From positions 9,776,982 to 9,840,981 of the forward strand of contig OZ038382.1 of the NCBI GenBank assembly GCA_964036045.1: a stretch of 64,000 nt of DNA, read 5' to 3'. The stretch is from Eutreptiella sp. 'Long Island Sound 2002'. Taxonomy: Eukaryota > Euglenozoa > Euglenophyceae > Eutreptiales > Eutreptiaceae. The notes beneath the pieces are model-generated. The model searched no databases and had not been told where the DNA came from. It saw only the letters and a list, made by a program, of their open reading frames with translations. Below, piece by piece: positions 21,772-33,341 of this stretch. The position numbers and the translations under genes were made by a program. Within the stretch, counting starts at the first letter, position 1. Every line of letters starts with the position of its first letter.

Positions 21772-23588
21772 GGCCCGTACTACACCTCATAGCACGCCAC
21801 CACACCCACTCCACAACCCACCTACCACCACAGGCCTACGCATGGGTAGCCCCATGGTTCCACCGCACCGACACCAACCCCACGGTAGCGTGGAACCCCG
21901 ACCATGCGCCCAAATGGCTCTTCACCACTACACCCACCTGGCCCCGCCCGGACCCGGCAGGTGTCGCCATCGGTTACAGCATGTACGAACCAGGCAGAAC
22001 GGGCAAGCACGAGCACCCCTACTATCCGCTCCACCACTCCTGCCACACACCGGAGCACCGAACACAAACCCTCACATGCCACGACCTAAACCCAGACGAG
22101 GCCTACATCCTCCACTACATCTACTCGAATCTCACACAAGGACAGCCGGAACAGGGACTCATAGCCATGTCCCCGCAAGCGAAACACATCATCTCCAAAG
22201 GTATAGGGGTGTACGCCACCCCCGTCCTGCAGCCCACAACCCCAGTAGCCCACCTCACCACGGGCCTCGCCATATACGCCTACCTGCCCATGACCCCTTG
22301 CCGCCTCTGACAACCATCACCGGCCGACCGGCTCTTCTTCACCGACGCCTCAGGCGAATCCGCCCTCACACCCATCACCGGGGGGGCCACCCTGCAGCTA
22401 ACCCTCACCGGGGGACACTACCACATGGACCACCACACGGGCCAGACCACCTACGGGGCCTCCTCCCACGGGGAGCTAGGGGCCATGGCCGACGCCATCG
22501 CCGAGATCGCGGCCCACCTACCTGCCCACCTCCCGCACATCGTCCGGGTCTGGTTCGTGGTAGACGCCACTGTCGACACACACCTGCTCCTCCGCATAGC
22601 AAGGCAGCCACTTCACAAAGCCAACGCAACGAGCCTCGGCATCCAGGCACTGCTGCTCTGGAAAGCCCTTCGCAGCCTTCCCCCCTACGTCCAACTCAAC
22701 ATCGTGAAACAAGAGTCCCACAGACACCAAAACGGAAATGGTAAGGTCGACAACCAGGCAGTACACCAGCGCACGACGCACCTACCAACCCTCCAGTTCC
22801 CTGACCTCGGCCGAGGCCACACACACCTCAAAGACATACCCCCCGTACCCGAGCCCCATCAGACCCCGGACTGGGTACCAGAGGACGCCCCCTATTCCTC
22901 CCACGACAGAGCATACCACTACCCCAACCCCATCCAACATCTCGCCCGCGTGCTCGGCGACGCAGACAGCCGGGCACATATCCAGGAGCTCCAGGACAGA
23001 CTGCAAATCCCCCTCTACAACTCAGCACTGCGCCCAGCAAACGTCCCAGCCCACCTCCAAAAACGACGCATCCAGCTCCTCAGGGAGCAAATACCATTCC
23101 TCACCAGGGTCGCCAGATGTCTCGCCCGCAAGCACATCCACGTCCCCGAAGAACACACCCGTTGCCCGTGCGACCACACCACCCCGGAGGACTTGGAAGA
23201 CTTCAAGAAATGCCCCCTCCATACAAGCAGGGACACGCTAGTGGGGTGGTCCCCAGCGGAAACCCTACGACAACACGAAGGCTGGCCAACCAACAGCCAC
23301 GCACACCAGGCCACCGAACACCTCTTCCAGGATCCCCTGGTCAAAGAAGCCACCATGAGAGGCACGGTGACACAGGCCCTGCACCGACGGCTCACCAAAC
23401 ACACGGAAAGCCCCATGGAGGCAGCAGAGCACCTCCAGCTGGAAGCAGTCCGCAGAGCAGCGGCCCAAATGGTACACCGCAAACACCTCCTGCAAACACA
23501 CGCGGAGCAACTCACCGACCCCACCGCCAGGGAACACATGCAGCGTCTCATCCATTACCATGCCGTGCATGACCCAGACATCCGCTAA
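21772..23588 (+). pseudogene. LINE ORF2, C-terminal part with RNase H
   Basis: Codons continue in phase from 13945 across the LTR insertion. After ~178 codons (AYAWVAPWFHRTDTNP ... MTPCRL) there is a TGA at 22308-22310, then the same frame encodes an RNase H domain. Its acidic residues are seen as FTDASGE, HGELGAMADAI, FVVDATV and KVDNQAV (D-E-D-D). A long helical C-terminal region with HxxxC and Cys-His pairs (HTRCPCDH) follows to TAA 23586-23588. The RNase H would remove RNA from the RNA-DNA hybrid during target-primed synthesis. The TGA is the only stop inside about 600 codons. Confidence 0.7.
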
Positions 23589-25510
23589 CCCACTCTGCGC
23601 CCCCCACGCGCCCCCCATCTCCATCCGCAGGCCTCCAAGACACCACCACAGCGCCCCGAAGCCCATCTCCCACCCAAGAAGCCACCCGGCACCGCCCAGC
23701 CCGGCCGAGCCCAACCAGGGCCAACCATACGTCGACGTAGACGCGCAGGATCCCGGCAACCCATCCAGCCCACCCCCCCCGGACCCGGGGCACCCTGCCC
23801 TAAAACCGGCCACCATCCGCCACCTCCACCGGGAAACCCTCCAAGGCAGGGACCTGACCACCCCCCTGGGCTGGTACCGCCTACAAGAGGACTGGACCAA
23901 GCTCACCGTCAAAGCCCTCCGGGACCTGACCACCCCAGGCAACGGCCTCCACAAGGCCATCGTAGACCTCGTACTCTGGCGAGCCCGCAAACACACCCAG
24001 GGCCAGTACGTCTGGATCCCCCCCATCGAGTGGGGCCAGGCCCTGACACACGACACCAACATCAACGTCACACGTCGAGGGACCGTACGCCTACGACGGG
24101 CCCCAGCGGAGAAGGACCACCAAGCAGACCCGAACCGCCCGGAGCAGTGGGAACAGGCCACTGCACCAACCCGCCACACCGCCCTCCGCGCCGCCGGCCT
24201 CAGCACCCCAGACAACGACCTCCCCCCCCCACCTACAGACAGTGACCACCCCCCTCCAGAGGTCTGGTGTACAGTCCTCGAGCGCGGGCACTACTACGTG
24301 ATAGCCGCTACGGCTACGTCCCCCGGCCCACAATGGCTTGTCAAAGGGACAGACACCATGCTCGCCCCAGGAGCCGCCCCACCAGGGGCAGTAGGGGACC
24401 CCACCACCCCGCACGGGGTCCTCAGGGGCGTCCTCCAGCCAGGGGACAAGCCCCCAGCCCGCGCGCTGGCCCAAATCACCTCAGGGAAGGCGGGCTACCA
24501 CCTGGGACTGGCCATGCTCTGCCTGACCCACTGGATCCAGCGCCGCTGGCCACCCACGGGGACCGTGCCGTGGATTTGGGCCATCCCCACCGCCCACACA
24601 CAAATCGAGGCGGGCCCGGACACGCGACCAAACCCCCCCCCCAAGACCGCAGCACTCCTTCACCTGCGGGTACCACGCCATCCAGAGGGTCCTCAGTCGC
24701 GTGGGTCTTAGCCCAGAGCTAGCATACCCCTTTCCCACCACTGACCAAGAGGTCCACCAGATACGCAAGCTCGTCTGCGAAATCCTTGCCGCGGCAGCAG
24801 AAGACGGCAAGCTTCTCCTCCAAACCGCCCGGCCTACAACTGACCACGCAAGCGCGCCGCTGCGAACGGACACATACACCGACAAAACACACCCCACCGC
24901 ACAATCCCCGCCCATGCCCCTCCCCTCTCGCTGCTCACCCGAAGACCCACACACGCCCACCATCGCGCGACACACCCCCGGGCCCCGCGACATGGGCCTC
25001 CCCCACCCGCCCGAACATCAGCACACGCCCGCCACAGACCCACCCGCCGCACACCCCTCACCACCCCCCACACTCGACAACCCGCACACACCCGCCCAGA
25101 GGAGCCCCGCGCCCTGCGGCACGCCCACCCCACCCAGTGGCCCGCACACGCCCCCTGCGGCCACCCCAGAAGACCCAGGCCCACCCGCCCCGGCCCATGA
25201 ATGCAGCCCACACGAACTGTCCCCCCCCGCGGACGCCAACCCACACAACCTCACACATTGCAGGACCCCGGCCCAGCCAAGCCCGCAAGGAGAAGGCCAC
25301 AGCCCCGCGCCTCCTTTCGCCGCCGCTGCCGACCAGATCGGTCCGCCGGGCCGCCAGGTCACGACCGGGGCCCCCCAGCCACCCGCCCACAACCTACAGC
25401 CCGAGGACATGCCCTCCATCCTCCCCGCCGTGGCCGCAGCAGAAGCCGCCGCCCACAAGCCCGCCCGCATCACAGCCCCACCCGCGTCCACCACCTCCTC
25501 CTCATCCTGA
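23560..25510 (+). pseudogene. LINE ORF3: Ulp1-like cysteine protease domain
   Basis: ATG 23560 overlaps the end of ORF2 by 29 nt in another frame, suggesting coupled translation. After a Pro-rich start, residues ~60-120 form helices. Then come ERGHYYVIA (His), WLVKGTDTML (Asp) and, after a frameshift in a C10 run at 24633-24642, RPQHSFTCGYHAIQ. The spacing Q-x4-C-G matches the Gln and Cys of Ulp1/adenain (C48) peptidases, and H-D-Q-C is the family order. These enzymes cleave ubiquitin-like modifiers; related domains are known in some transposons, including MULEs and, as I recall, some non-LTR elements. A Pro/Thr/His-rich tail follows to TGA 25510. Assignment rests on motifs only. Confidence 0.5.
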
Positions 25511-25829
25511 GCCTCATCCACCTCCTCAACCTCATCCTCCGACCCCCCCCCTCCCCGCCGCCCTCATCCTCAAGGCCACGGCAAAAGCCAAAGCCGCGGC
25601 CGCACGCACCGACCCCCCGAGCCCCACACAGGCGACTCAGGCACCCCGGCAACGCACCAGGAAGACCCCCGACCCGACATCGGCGCCCTCACACCTCCGG
25701 ACAGAGGTCCTCCTCAACCTGGAGCCGGACCCCAACCCCAAACCCGACCCCAAACCCAAGCTGGCGCCCGAGCGAGCACACACAACACCACAAACGCAAC
25801 GACACAAACCCAAGCGACACCACCCTAAT

Positions 25830-26900
25830 CAAGACTGAATATTGGGACCAAGCTGGTGGGGGAGGGAACATCAGCTATGACTGGTGAGGGACATCAAGAA
25901 TGATTCACACATTGATGGCTCTTCACAAAGTGCAATCAGCTTGCAAGTGGACCCTCTCCCCACAAGGCCCACTTTCAAGGCTTTCTGGACTTCTGAGGGG
26001 CCAAAATGCCCCAAAATGGGCTCAAAATGGGCTCATTTCACCCTTTTGTGCACCCCAAATGGTCTGGGATGATTTTTGGAAAAATGCGTTTTTGACCCAT
26101 TTTTTACCCATTTTTGGTCCCAAAACAGCCCATTTTCAAGGCATTTTGGGATTATCGGGGGACCAAAATGGGCCACCACTAGTTCAGAAGGGTCCAAAAA
26201 CAGTTGTTTTAGCGTCGCACATGGTCTAGGATCATTTTTGAGAAAAGTCATCTTTTTGCCCCTACTGGACCCTGTTCACCCATTTGGGCACCCACTTGTT
26301 TGGGCTTGAGCTTGCAGCTTGCCGCACCCTAGTGGGCATAGGTATTGGGGTCTAGGCATCCGTTTGGGCAATTCCGAAGGGTGGAAACCACAAAAAGTGG
26401 GGGGTTGCGGGTGGAGTAGGTGCCCTCGGAATTGCATTTTGAGCCATGTAACCAAAGATATGGGCTATTCTTGGTTTGTGGCTGTCGGCATTCGGAGCTT
26501 CCAGGGGCCTTTTTGGGCCGTTTTCGGGACATATCATGGAGTTAGAGGGCTGCAAAGAGCTCGTTGACACGAGGAAGTCAAGCTGCCCGTGTAGTGTGCC
26601 CACCGTTTCCCTTCGTTTGGCCGTTTTGAATGTGTTCCAGGGCTTTTTTGGCCCAAAAATGGCTGTTTTTGGCCCTAAATTGCAGTTTTTGAAACTGAGG
26701 TCCGCCACTTGCGAATCCTGTTCCTGGCCGCCACTGTTGAGTTTCTTGCTCAAACTTTTTGTGATTGTACTTCACACTGATAGGTATCATCTACCAAAAT
26801 TTCAGCCTAATCCGAAGCACCACGACGGAGTTGTGATTTTTAGCCATTTCGCGCGTGCTGCTTGCTGCTTGCTTGCTTGCTTGCTGCTAAACCTAGTAGG
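25830..26900. other. AT-richer spacer with degenerate repeats, no gene
   Basis: Composition drops sharply from the LINE. Two related segments (about 26040-26110 and 26205-26270, sharing ATGGTCTxGGATxATTTTTG) form a diverged direct repeat. No ORF shows a domain. A TTGC/CTTG microsatellite lies at 26858-26884. Confidence 0.6.
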
Positions 26901-28450
26901 TCCACCCTAGACCCTAAAAAGGGTTATAAAACCAAGACTGGTTCGACCAGCTCGGTGACCCAAACCCTAATCCAAGCCACGACCCCCCACCCACCACGAC
27001 CCACGCCCCCCCTCCGACCAGCAGCCACCGCCACCGCAGAGGCGGCCAACCAACAGGACCCCGTCCAAACCCTCGTCAACATCCCCATCTCCAAGCGCCC
27101 CGTCATCCATCTCCCACAAACCCCCACCACCGCCGGCCAAACCGACCCAGGGACGTGGGACCCCTCGACCACCGTCACCGTCAGGCCCGGACCCCGACCC
27201 GCCCCCCCTGCCCACCAAATAGTACAGCCCCAGGGGCTGCGCACGATGCCCAACCCCCCACCCTCACAAGGGGGACCGGAATACCCACAAGGGGTCCTAG
27301 GGCCATACCCGCAACACCAACCCCATCACTACCAACGCCACCACCACCAGCGGCCCCACCACCACCAGCACCAACACCAGCCCCACCACTACCACTGCCC
27401 AGCACCCTACCCCACCAGGCCACAACCCCCCGTGCACGAACAGCACCAGCGTATGGGATGGCAGCCACCGAGCGCTCCACCCGCATACCCCACCTACCAC
27501 CAGGGGCCACCCCCCCGTACCAGCCACCCCCCCCGTACCAGGAACCGTATCCCCCCCGCCACCACGTCCACGCCGAGGGGGCCCCCCGGGCCCAACCCCG
27601 CCAGGGACAGTGACTCGACCCATACCACCAGCCGCTGCCGCCACCACACCCCTACGTGGCGGATCCATGGACGACAGGGGAACCCCCCCCCCCCCCCAAG
27701 TACCAGGCGGCACCAGGCGAGGCCCCCCAGGACCCGCCGACGCCTCCTGACTGGCCCGACTCGAGCGATGAGGCCCGGTCCCGCAAACGGCGGCGCTCCC
27801 GCTCCCCCCCTGCACGGCACACTCGCCCCCGGCGCCCGCACTCCCCACACCGCCACCGCGCCTCAACCACCCACTCGCGCCGCTCCCGCTCCCCGAGGCG
27901 CCACCACGACCCCCCAGGACCCCGCTCCCGCCGCTCCCGCTCCCCCGGGCGCCACCACAAGCGCCACCGCTGCCCCACGTCCACCTCCCCCTCCCCCCAA
28001 AGGCCTCGCCGGGCTCCCCGTTCCCCCCGCCGCCCATACCCATCCACCACCCCCAGCCCCCGCCACCATGACTCCCGCTCCCCCAGGCGTCACCAAGCGC
28101 GCCACCGCCGCCCCATGTCCACCTCCTCCTCCCGTTCCCCCCTCCGCCCGTACCCGTCCTCCACCCCCAGCCCCCGCCACCGCCGCTCCCGCTCGCCCAG
28201 GCACCGCCACCCCCGCCACCACCGCAGGTCCACGTCCTCCCCCCGCCGCTCCAGGACCCCGAGCATGGACCCCTCCCCCCCCGGTGCCCCCGCCCACCTC
28301 GCCTGGTGGTCTGCCCCTGCTTTGCAGGAGCTCCGCCGCTGGGTGAAGTGGGCCGGGGGAGCGGGGAGGCGAGAAGGGGTGCACATGGTGCACACCTTCG
28401 AGGAGGTGCGCACCCCCACCCCCGCTGAACCCAACAAGGCCGCCCCAGAC
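26885..28450 (+). pseudogene. Second retroelement ORF with an RS-rich domain, 5' part
   Basis: After TATAAAA (26925-26931) an open frame runs from about 26940 to 27620, rich in Pro, His and Gln. A frame change near 27620-27660 (poly-C at 27687) leads to MADPWTTGEPPPPP. From ~27780 to 28270 the protein is a dense run of Arg-Ser dipeptides (RRSRSPRRHH, SRSPGRHHKRHR). The end WWSAPALQELRRWVKWAGG...APD is cut at 28450 by a TIR element. RS domains are typical of splicing factors and mediate RNA and protein binding. The C-rich codon use matches the first LINE, so I read this as ORF1 of a related element; a host SR-type gene is possible. Confidence 0.45.
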
Positions 28451-30156
28451 TTTGGCGGCCCAAGTTGCATGCTCAAAACCACACCAAATGCACCCAATTT
28501 GGACCATGCAAAAAAATAGTTTTTCACAGGCTCTGTTTTTTGAAAACAGAATATTAGTCCAAAGAAAGTATCTTTCTTACCATTTGTGCCATTTTGTGCC
28601 TTTTTTCGGACAGCCGAAAACAAAAAAAACGATAAAAAAAATAAATAAATCTTATGATTTCAGTGGAAAATGATGTGCTTTTAGCGGAAATTCGCCAATA
28701 AATACATTTTGCGTTACCCTTGTTTTTTTGATGAACATGGTCTGCAGAAAAAATGATTGCAACATCATTTGCTGTTCTGCATGTTCATCGCGTACCTGAA
28801 ACAATGATTTTTGGATCGAATTCTATGCGCGAGGCCTCCCGCAATCAATACCAAGGATCCTTAAAACAGAAGCATGGCGGATTAAATATCAACGCAAAAC
28901 ATATGCAACATGTGGTTCAAGGGCTGCCCCATGAACGAGGCCTCGCGCATAACTTACTAAACCAAAAACCTCACCCGATTCATTTTCCTTTGGCAGGACG
29001 GCTTCAGGGTCGAATGGTCTTACTACCCACCCCACGGTTTGATTTTTGATTTGCACTGCCTGAAAAAAGAGGTATAGGTTGTGACTTTCAAGTTCTGGGA
29101 CTGCATTGCAGTCCTCATTGCGCGAGGCCTCGCGCAAAAAAAAGGCCCAGAAAATATATTCTTTGTACCATTGTGATGGGTTCTCACTCATAGCCCTTGT
29201 GCACAACCTTCACTGAAGCAACGAGTACCTAAATTGTCGTTGAATCATTGAAATTTACCAGAAGCTTGCCCCCCCCGGAGGCGGAAAAACTCTTTTTCGG
29301 CTTGGTCAGCACCTGCGCTTGGCAGACTGCTTCCCCCAGGGCACCTTCTTTCGCCAGGTATCGAACATCATCTTGATAATTGGTGTCGTTTGCACTACAT
29401 TGCATTTTGCTCTCCAAAAAATCAGTTTTTTTGGCGCAAACAAACGCTCAAAAAAGTGCCTCGCATGGCAAATTCATATTTTCTTTGCACATTTTACTTT
29501 GATGTATAGTCAACAACGGAAGGATCAATTTTCCTTCAGCCAAAGCTACAAGGGGGGTCCCTGTCCAGCTCAGCGTCATCTGTTGAGTGGACATGCTTCA
29601 TGTGTTACCAGTGATACTCGTTTTTTTGCTTGACACTCCCCATAAGTTGTGGCAGGTGTGCATCATGAGCAATGCTGAAGGATGCACCCTGTGCAACACC
29701 TCCAACGTATGTGCTCCTTTTGTTAGGAATGCGACAACATTTGAAATCATTTCTTGAGTCATCATCTAGATTTGCAAGGCTTGTTTGGAGCACTGAATGT
29801 CCGCCCGCGTAAACATATTGTACAATGTGATCAAGTCAAGGGTGCCTGTAATGTCACTCCAGTGTAGGCGCCTGCTTGATTCCTCAATTCTACCATCATT
29901 ACCTGACTTTGGAGGGGCAATGGACTGCTCCTTCCGCGAGGCCTCGCGCAAGGAACAGTCCATTGCCCCAAAAAAAGCATTTTTTGGACCCATCAGCACC
30001 GAGAAAAGGCCAAAATTCCTTACATAAGAGTTCTTTTGGTGTTCCAAAAACGGCTTGATTTTTTGCAAGCCAAAGAATGGTTCTTTTGATGTTTTTTCAG
30101 GCCGTGTATTTTGGGCACTTTCTGTCGTTTTATACCATGCAACTTGAGCCGCCTAA
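28451..30156 (-). mobile_element. 1.7-kb TIR element, copy 2 (inverted)
   Basis: It is the reverse complement of 5542-7246 with scattered differences. The left end (TTTGGCGGCCCAAGTTGCAT) and right end (ATGCAACTTGAGCCGCCTAA) are its inverted termini. Palindromes of the GCGAGGCCTCGC family lie at 28825-28842 and 28933-28949 (both imperfect), 29118-29137 and 29933-29952. The element splits an RS-rich ORF, and the frames on either side can be joined in phase. It encodes no transposase. Confidence 0.8.
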
Positions 30157-30406
30157 GCCGGAGGCCATCATGCCGCAAGCGGCATGGGAGGCCCTCCTCC
30201 GCGATGCGGTCCAGGGCCTCCGCCCCCCCTACACCCCCCAAGCCCTCCGCCAATGGCTCCAGGCCACCCACCCCCAGGCCTGGGCCATCGGCGCCTCCTC
30301 CCCACCCCGCCACCACCACACCGGGAAGGGGAGGGGCAAGGACAAGGGGAGGGCAAGGGACAGCAAGGGACACTCAGGCAAGAGGGCACGGAGAGGCCCC
30401 AAGTGA
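30155..30406 (+). pseudogene. Second retroelement ORF, 3' part after the TIR insertion
   Basis: The frame continues as KPEAIMPQAAWEALLRDAVQ, TPQALRQWLQATHPQAW and a Gly-Lys-Arg-rich tail (GKGRGKDKGRARDSKGHSGK) ending TGA 30404-30406. Helical segments and a basic tail fit a nucleic-acid-binding ORF1 protein. No known domain is visible. The T-poor tail begins right after the stop. Confidence 0.4.
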
Positions 30407-32150
30407 GGGCAGGCACCCATAGGGACAGGGCACCGGAAGAGACACAACATGGGGGAAGGAAACCACCCAAGAACCAGGAGGGGGCCGGAGCGGGGGCCGA
30501 GGCACAGAGGAAAAGGGCACCACGGCAGACGCCACGACCCACACCCGGGAAGGGCATACCAAGACGGGGGGACCAGCGCCGCCCCACCCCCACCGAACGC
30601 CGCACGACTCCCGGGGGCGGACCCCCCAACACGCACCGCCAAATCAAGCATCGGACGCCGTACGGATCACACCAGCGCACACCCACCAGCCACCGGAAAC
30701 CACACGGGGGATGGAGGGCACACCTACACGAAGGGAACGGGCTACACCCACGGAGGAAGCCGCAGGGAACACCGCCGCGCGGCGCACCACCACGCCCTCA
30801 CCGCCAGGCGATGACACCGGCCGCCGCAAGGGCCACCTCACAGGCACCGGAAGAGGACAAAGGCACGGCCACAGCAACCAGGGCTAGGGACCGGGACCCC
30901 TAGAGGACACGGGACCAAGGCGCAGGCCCCCAGGGAGGGCAACCCCACGGACGCCTACCCGACCCACCAGCCCAAGCAGCACGCCCAGGCCCCCACAGCG
31001 CGGACCCAGCGAGCCTCCCACACCTAACCGCACCCCCGAGCCACCAGCCAGCCACACTCCGGCCCGCACTCCGCACCACGACACAGGCCAGGCTGACCTC
31101 CACTGACCCACCACAGCACAACGCGAGACAGCACGGCACACCGCACCACAGCGCGCCAAAGTGCAACGCGCCACAGCACGGCGCAACGCGACGCGGCGCA
31201 GAGCGGCACAACATGGCACGGCTGACCCTAACCTGAAGGACTAACCGAAACAAGCCACCGCACACCCCGGAAGGCGCCGCACCAGAACGCCACACAGCGG
31301 CACCGCGGGCCACACACGGGCTCGGCGCGCGCCCGGCAACAACGGTGGCGGACCACCCAGAAGGTCAAAACCGGCACCGCAGACAAGAAAGGACAAGGAC
31401 AACCCCAGCCCCCTAACCCAGAGCCACACGCGGCCGCCTGGCGCAGCCGCCCAGCCGGCAGAGCCAGGACCTAACCCGGCAGGAAGGGGCGCCGAGCCCA
31501 ACGTGTACATAGCCCACCCGACCCGTGGGGCCGGGACACGGCCAAGCAGAACGCAACCGCCAACAGCAACCCGGAAGACCACACTGAATGCGGGCCAGTG
31601 CGTGCGCCAGCCCAGGGAAGGCAGAGGGAGGAACAGGCAGACCCCCCGCCAAAAAAGGGGGAACAGAGGGGGGAGGGGGGGGGGGCGAGAGAACAGCCCA
31701 CAGCCACCAAACCGCCCGCCAACACCACAAGAGGCGGCCAAACCCCCGACCCAGAAGGCACCGAAGACAGGGTCTCAAAAGAGGCACAGGGGGACCACCG
31801 AGCCAAAACCGGCAACACCAAACCAGGAACAGCGACCCACCAGGAAAAGGGACACCGAAACAGGCAGACACACACCGCGCGGAAAAAAAAAAAAGAGCCA
31901 GCAGCCCAGCCCGAAAGAAAGGAGACGGGGGGACAGGGACCACAAGGCCCGTGACAGGGACAGCCAGCAGCCGACACCAAAAAGCAAAACCAAGACACGC
32001 AAAAAAAAAAGCGCAAAAAACACACCCCGCCAACCCAACCAAAAAAGGGCGGGGCACAGCCGAGACCCGGGCCCAGCACGCACGCCCACACAGCGCACCC
32101 CAGCCAGGAAAGGCGGGGAACAAGCGAGGCGCGCGCACAACGCGCGCGCG
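30407..32150 (+). other. T-poor tail, 1.7 kb, no supported gene
   Basis: The plus strand has almost no T for long stretches, for example 30420-30600 and 31870-32140, with A runs of 9-12 and C/G-rich text. Minus-strand frames are open for long distances only because stops need T on the sense strand. It follows the retroelement ORF and ends at a (CG)n run near 32140-32152. I read it as an untranslated tail. Confidence 0.55.
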
Positions 32151-32300
32151 CGTTTTGTTTCCTCAACAATGTTATTGCAATCTCAAAACGATGAGGCCAG
32201 CAACTGCAACTAAGCGCTGCGCTAGTGGCAAATACCACTACAGAAGGCAATCATTTCAATTACTCGAAAACCCGATATCTCCAGATCATGGTAACCTAAA

Positions 32301-32936
32301 ATGTCGACCTCGGATATTATTCAGACACTCTCAAAAGCGCTAACGCTGCTGCCAGAAGACTCGCTGTTAGAAGTCTTAGTAATGACCCGGAAAGCAGCTT
32401 CTAAACACTTGGCAAAGAATAAAACCTGTCCGTTCCAAAATTCATGCCGCTTTGGAGATCGATGCTGGTATATTCACACTCGAAATCCCTATGCTCCTTC
32501 ACCTTCCTTTTCCCAAAGACACCATGTCGCTCAGACTCAACCACCACACCATCCAGTCGCAGAGCGTTCAACAACGACTGCCAAATCCGACCAAGGTATC
32601 TCTCCTACCTGCCCTGCAGTAACTGGACCATTTGATCCATATATTCCATTAACTACCTCCTCATCCACAGCGCCACAAAGTCGAGCTACGACTCCACGCC
32701 AAGCGCAGCCTCCAGAGCCCAATTCACCACCAAGCAGCAATGTCTCAATCAATGTAATTCAAGAACAATCGACCACATCGCCACCTGTACTCAGTCAATC
32801 TGATACATTAGAATTCAAGACCAACACCCAGCACTGCTGTACTTCAAGCTTCAGACACCATGAGACACTGTGGGATGCTGTGATAAGTGGTTTCTTTGCA
32901 TCAATGGTCCAGTGCATGCCCTGCAGGGTGGAGTGA
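32301..32936 (+). CDS. CCCH zinc-finger protein, 211 codons
   Basis: ATG 32301 starts MSTSDIIQTLSKALTLLPED, a helical N-terminal region (~residues 1-38). A finger follows at residues ~43-58: CPFQNSCRFGDRCWYIH, spacing C-x5-C-x5-C-x3-H. The remaining ~150 residues are Ser/Thr/Pro/Gln-rich and disordered, ending TGA. CCCH fingers usually bind RNA. Codon use is AT-richer and balanced, unlike the C-rich LINE ORFs. It lies between two T-poor blocks, so it may be the first ORF of another retroelement or a captured host gene. No partner ORF follows. Confidence 0.5.
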   Translation: MSTSDIIQTLSKALTLLPEDSLLEVLVMTRKAASKHLAKNKTCPFQNSCRFGDRCWYIHTRNPYAPSPSFSQRHHVAQTQPPHHPVAERSTTTAKSDQGISPTCPAVTGPFDPYIPLTTSSSTAPQSRATTPRQAQPPEPNSPPSSNVSINVIQEQSTTSPPVLSQSDTLEFKTNTQHCCTSSFRHHETLWDAVISGFFASMVQCMPCRVE

Positions 32937-33341
32937 GGATACGGTTGGTTTTTGGTTGCTTTTTCGTTTTCTTTTTAACATTGGCACAACAAGTCATTTC
33001 CACCACGACCACATTGCTAGAAATCCAAAGGTAACAGCAGGATTTTCTGAGCAGCAGGATTTTCAACTGAGGTTTCAGGTCCCTGCAGCCAGCCACTGTC
33101 TGGCCTCCTAGAATTTTTGCAAGCCTCTGGTGCCATTAGGGCAGTGCACTGCACCTTCAACTTTTCAGGGCAGGAATTCAGGTACTCAGTTTTTTTTTTT
33201 CGGCACTTCAGTGTTCATTTACACTGTAAATTAGGGAAATAGCGGATTAGCATGGGAGACTCCTATGTCACTGCCACCCACCCAGCACTGAACTCAGTTT
33301 GTTGTTACACTTTGGGCGGGAAACCGCCATGCCCAAAAAAA

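Larger units (their letters stand above)
4378..25828 (+). mobile_element. LINE (non-LTR retrotransposon) with EN, RT, RNase H and Ulp1-like ORFs; heavily nested
   Basis: Codon choice is strongly C-ending throughout, unlike the AT-richer insertions. In order it holds ORF1 (4378-5541 continued at 7247-8607), a tandemly duplicated EN region, RT, RNase H (21772-23588) and ORF3 (23560-25510). Two insertions interrupt it: a TIR element at 5542-7246 and an LTR element at 13946-21766. Removing either one lets the reading frame continue. Frameshifts near 7730, 12625 and 24637 and in-frame TGA codons show it is not active. The left end is placed where transposase sequence stops. No poly(A) tail or target-site duplication of the LINE itself was found. 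Confidence 0.75.

Noticed and set aside
8131-25510. CRISPR or prokaryotic island
   Set aside because: No spacer-repeat array, no ribosome-binding sites or operon layout; introns and LTR elements are eukaryotic.
30449-32343. Long frames in the T-poor block (up to ~260 codons, both strands)
   Set aside because: Base skew removes stops; the text is low-complexity and frames overlap in all phases.
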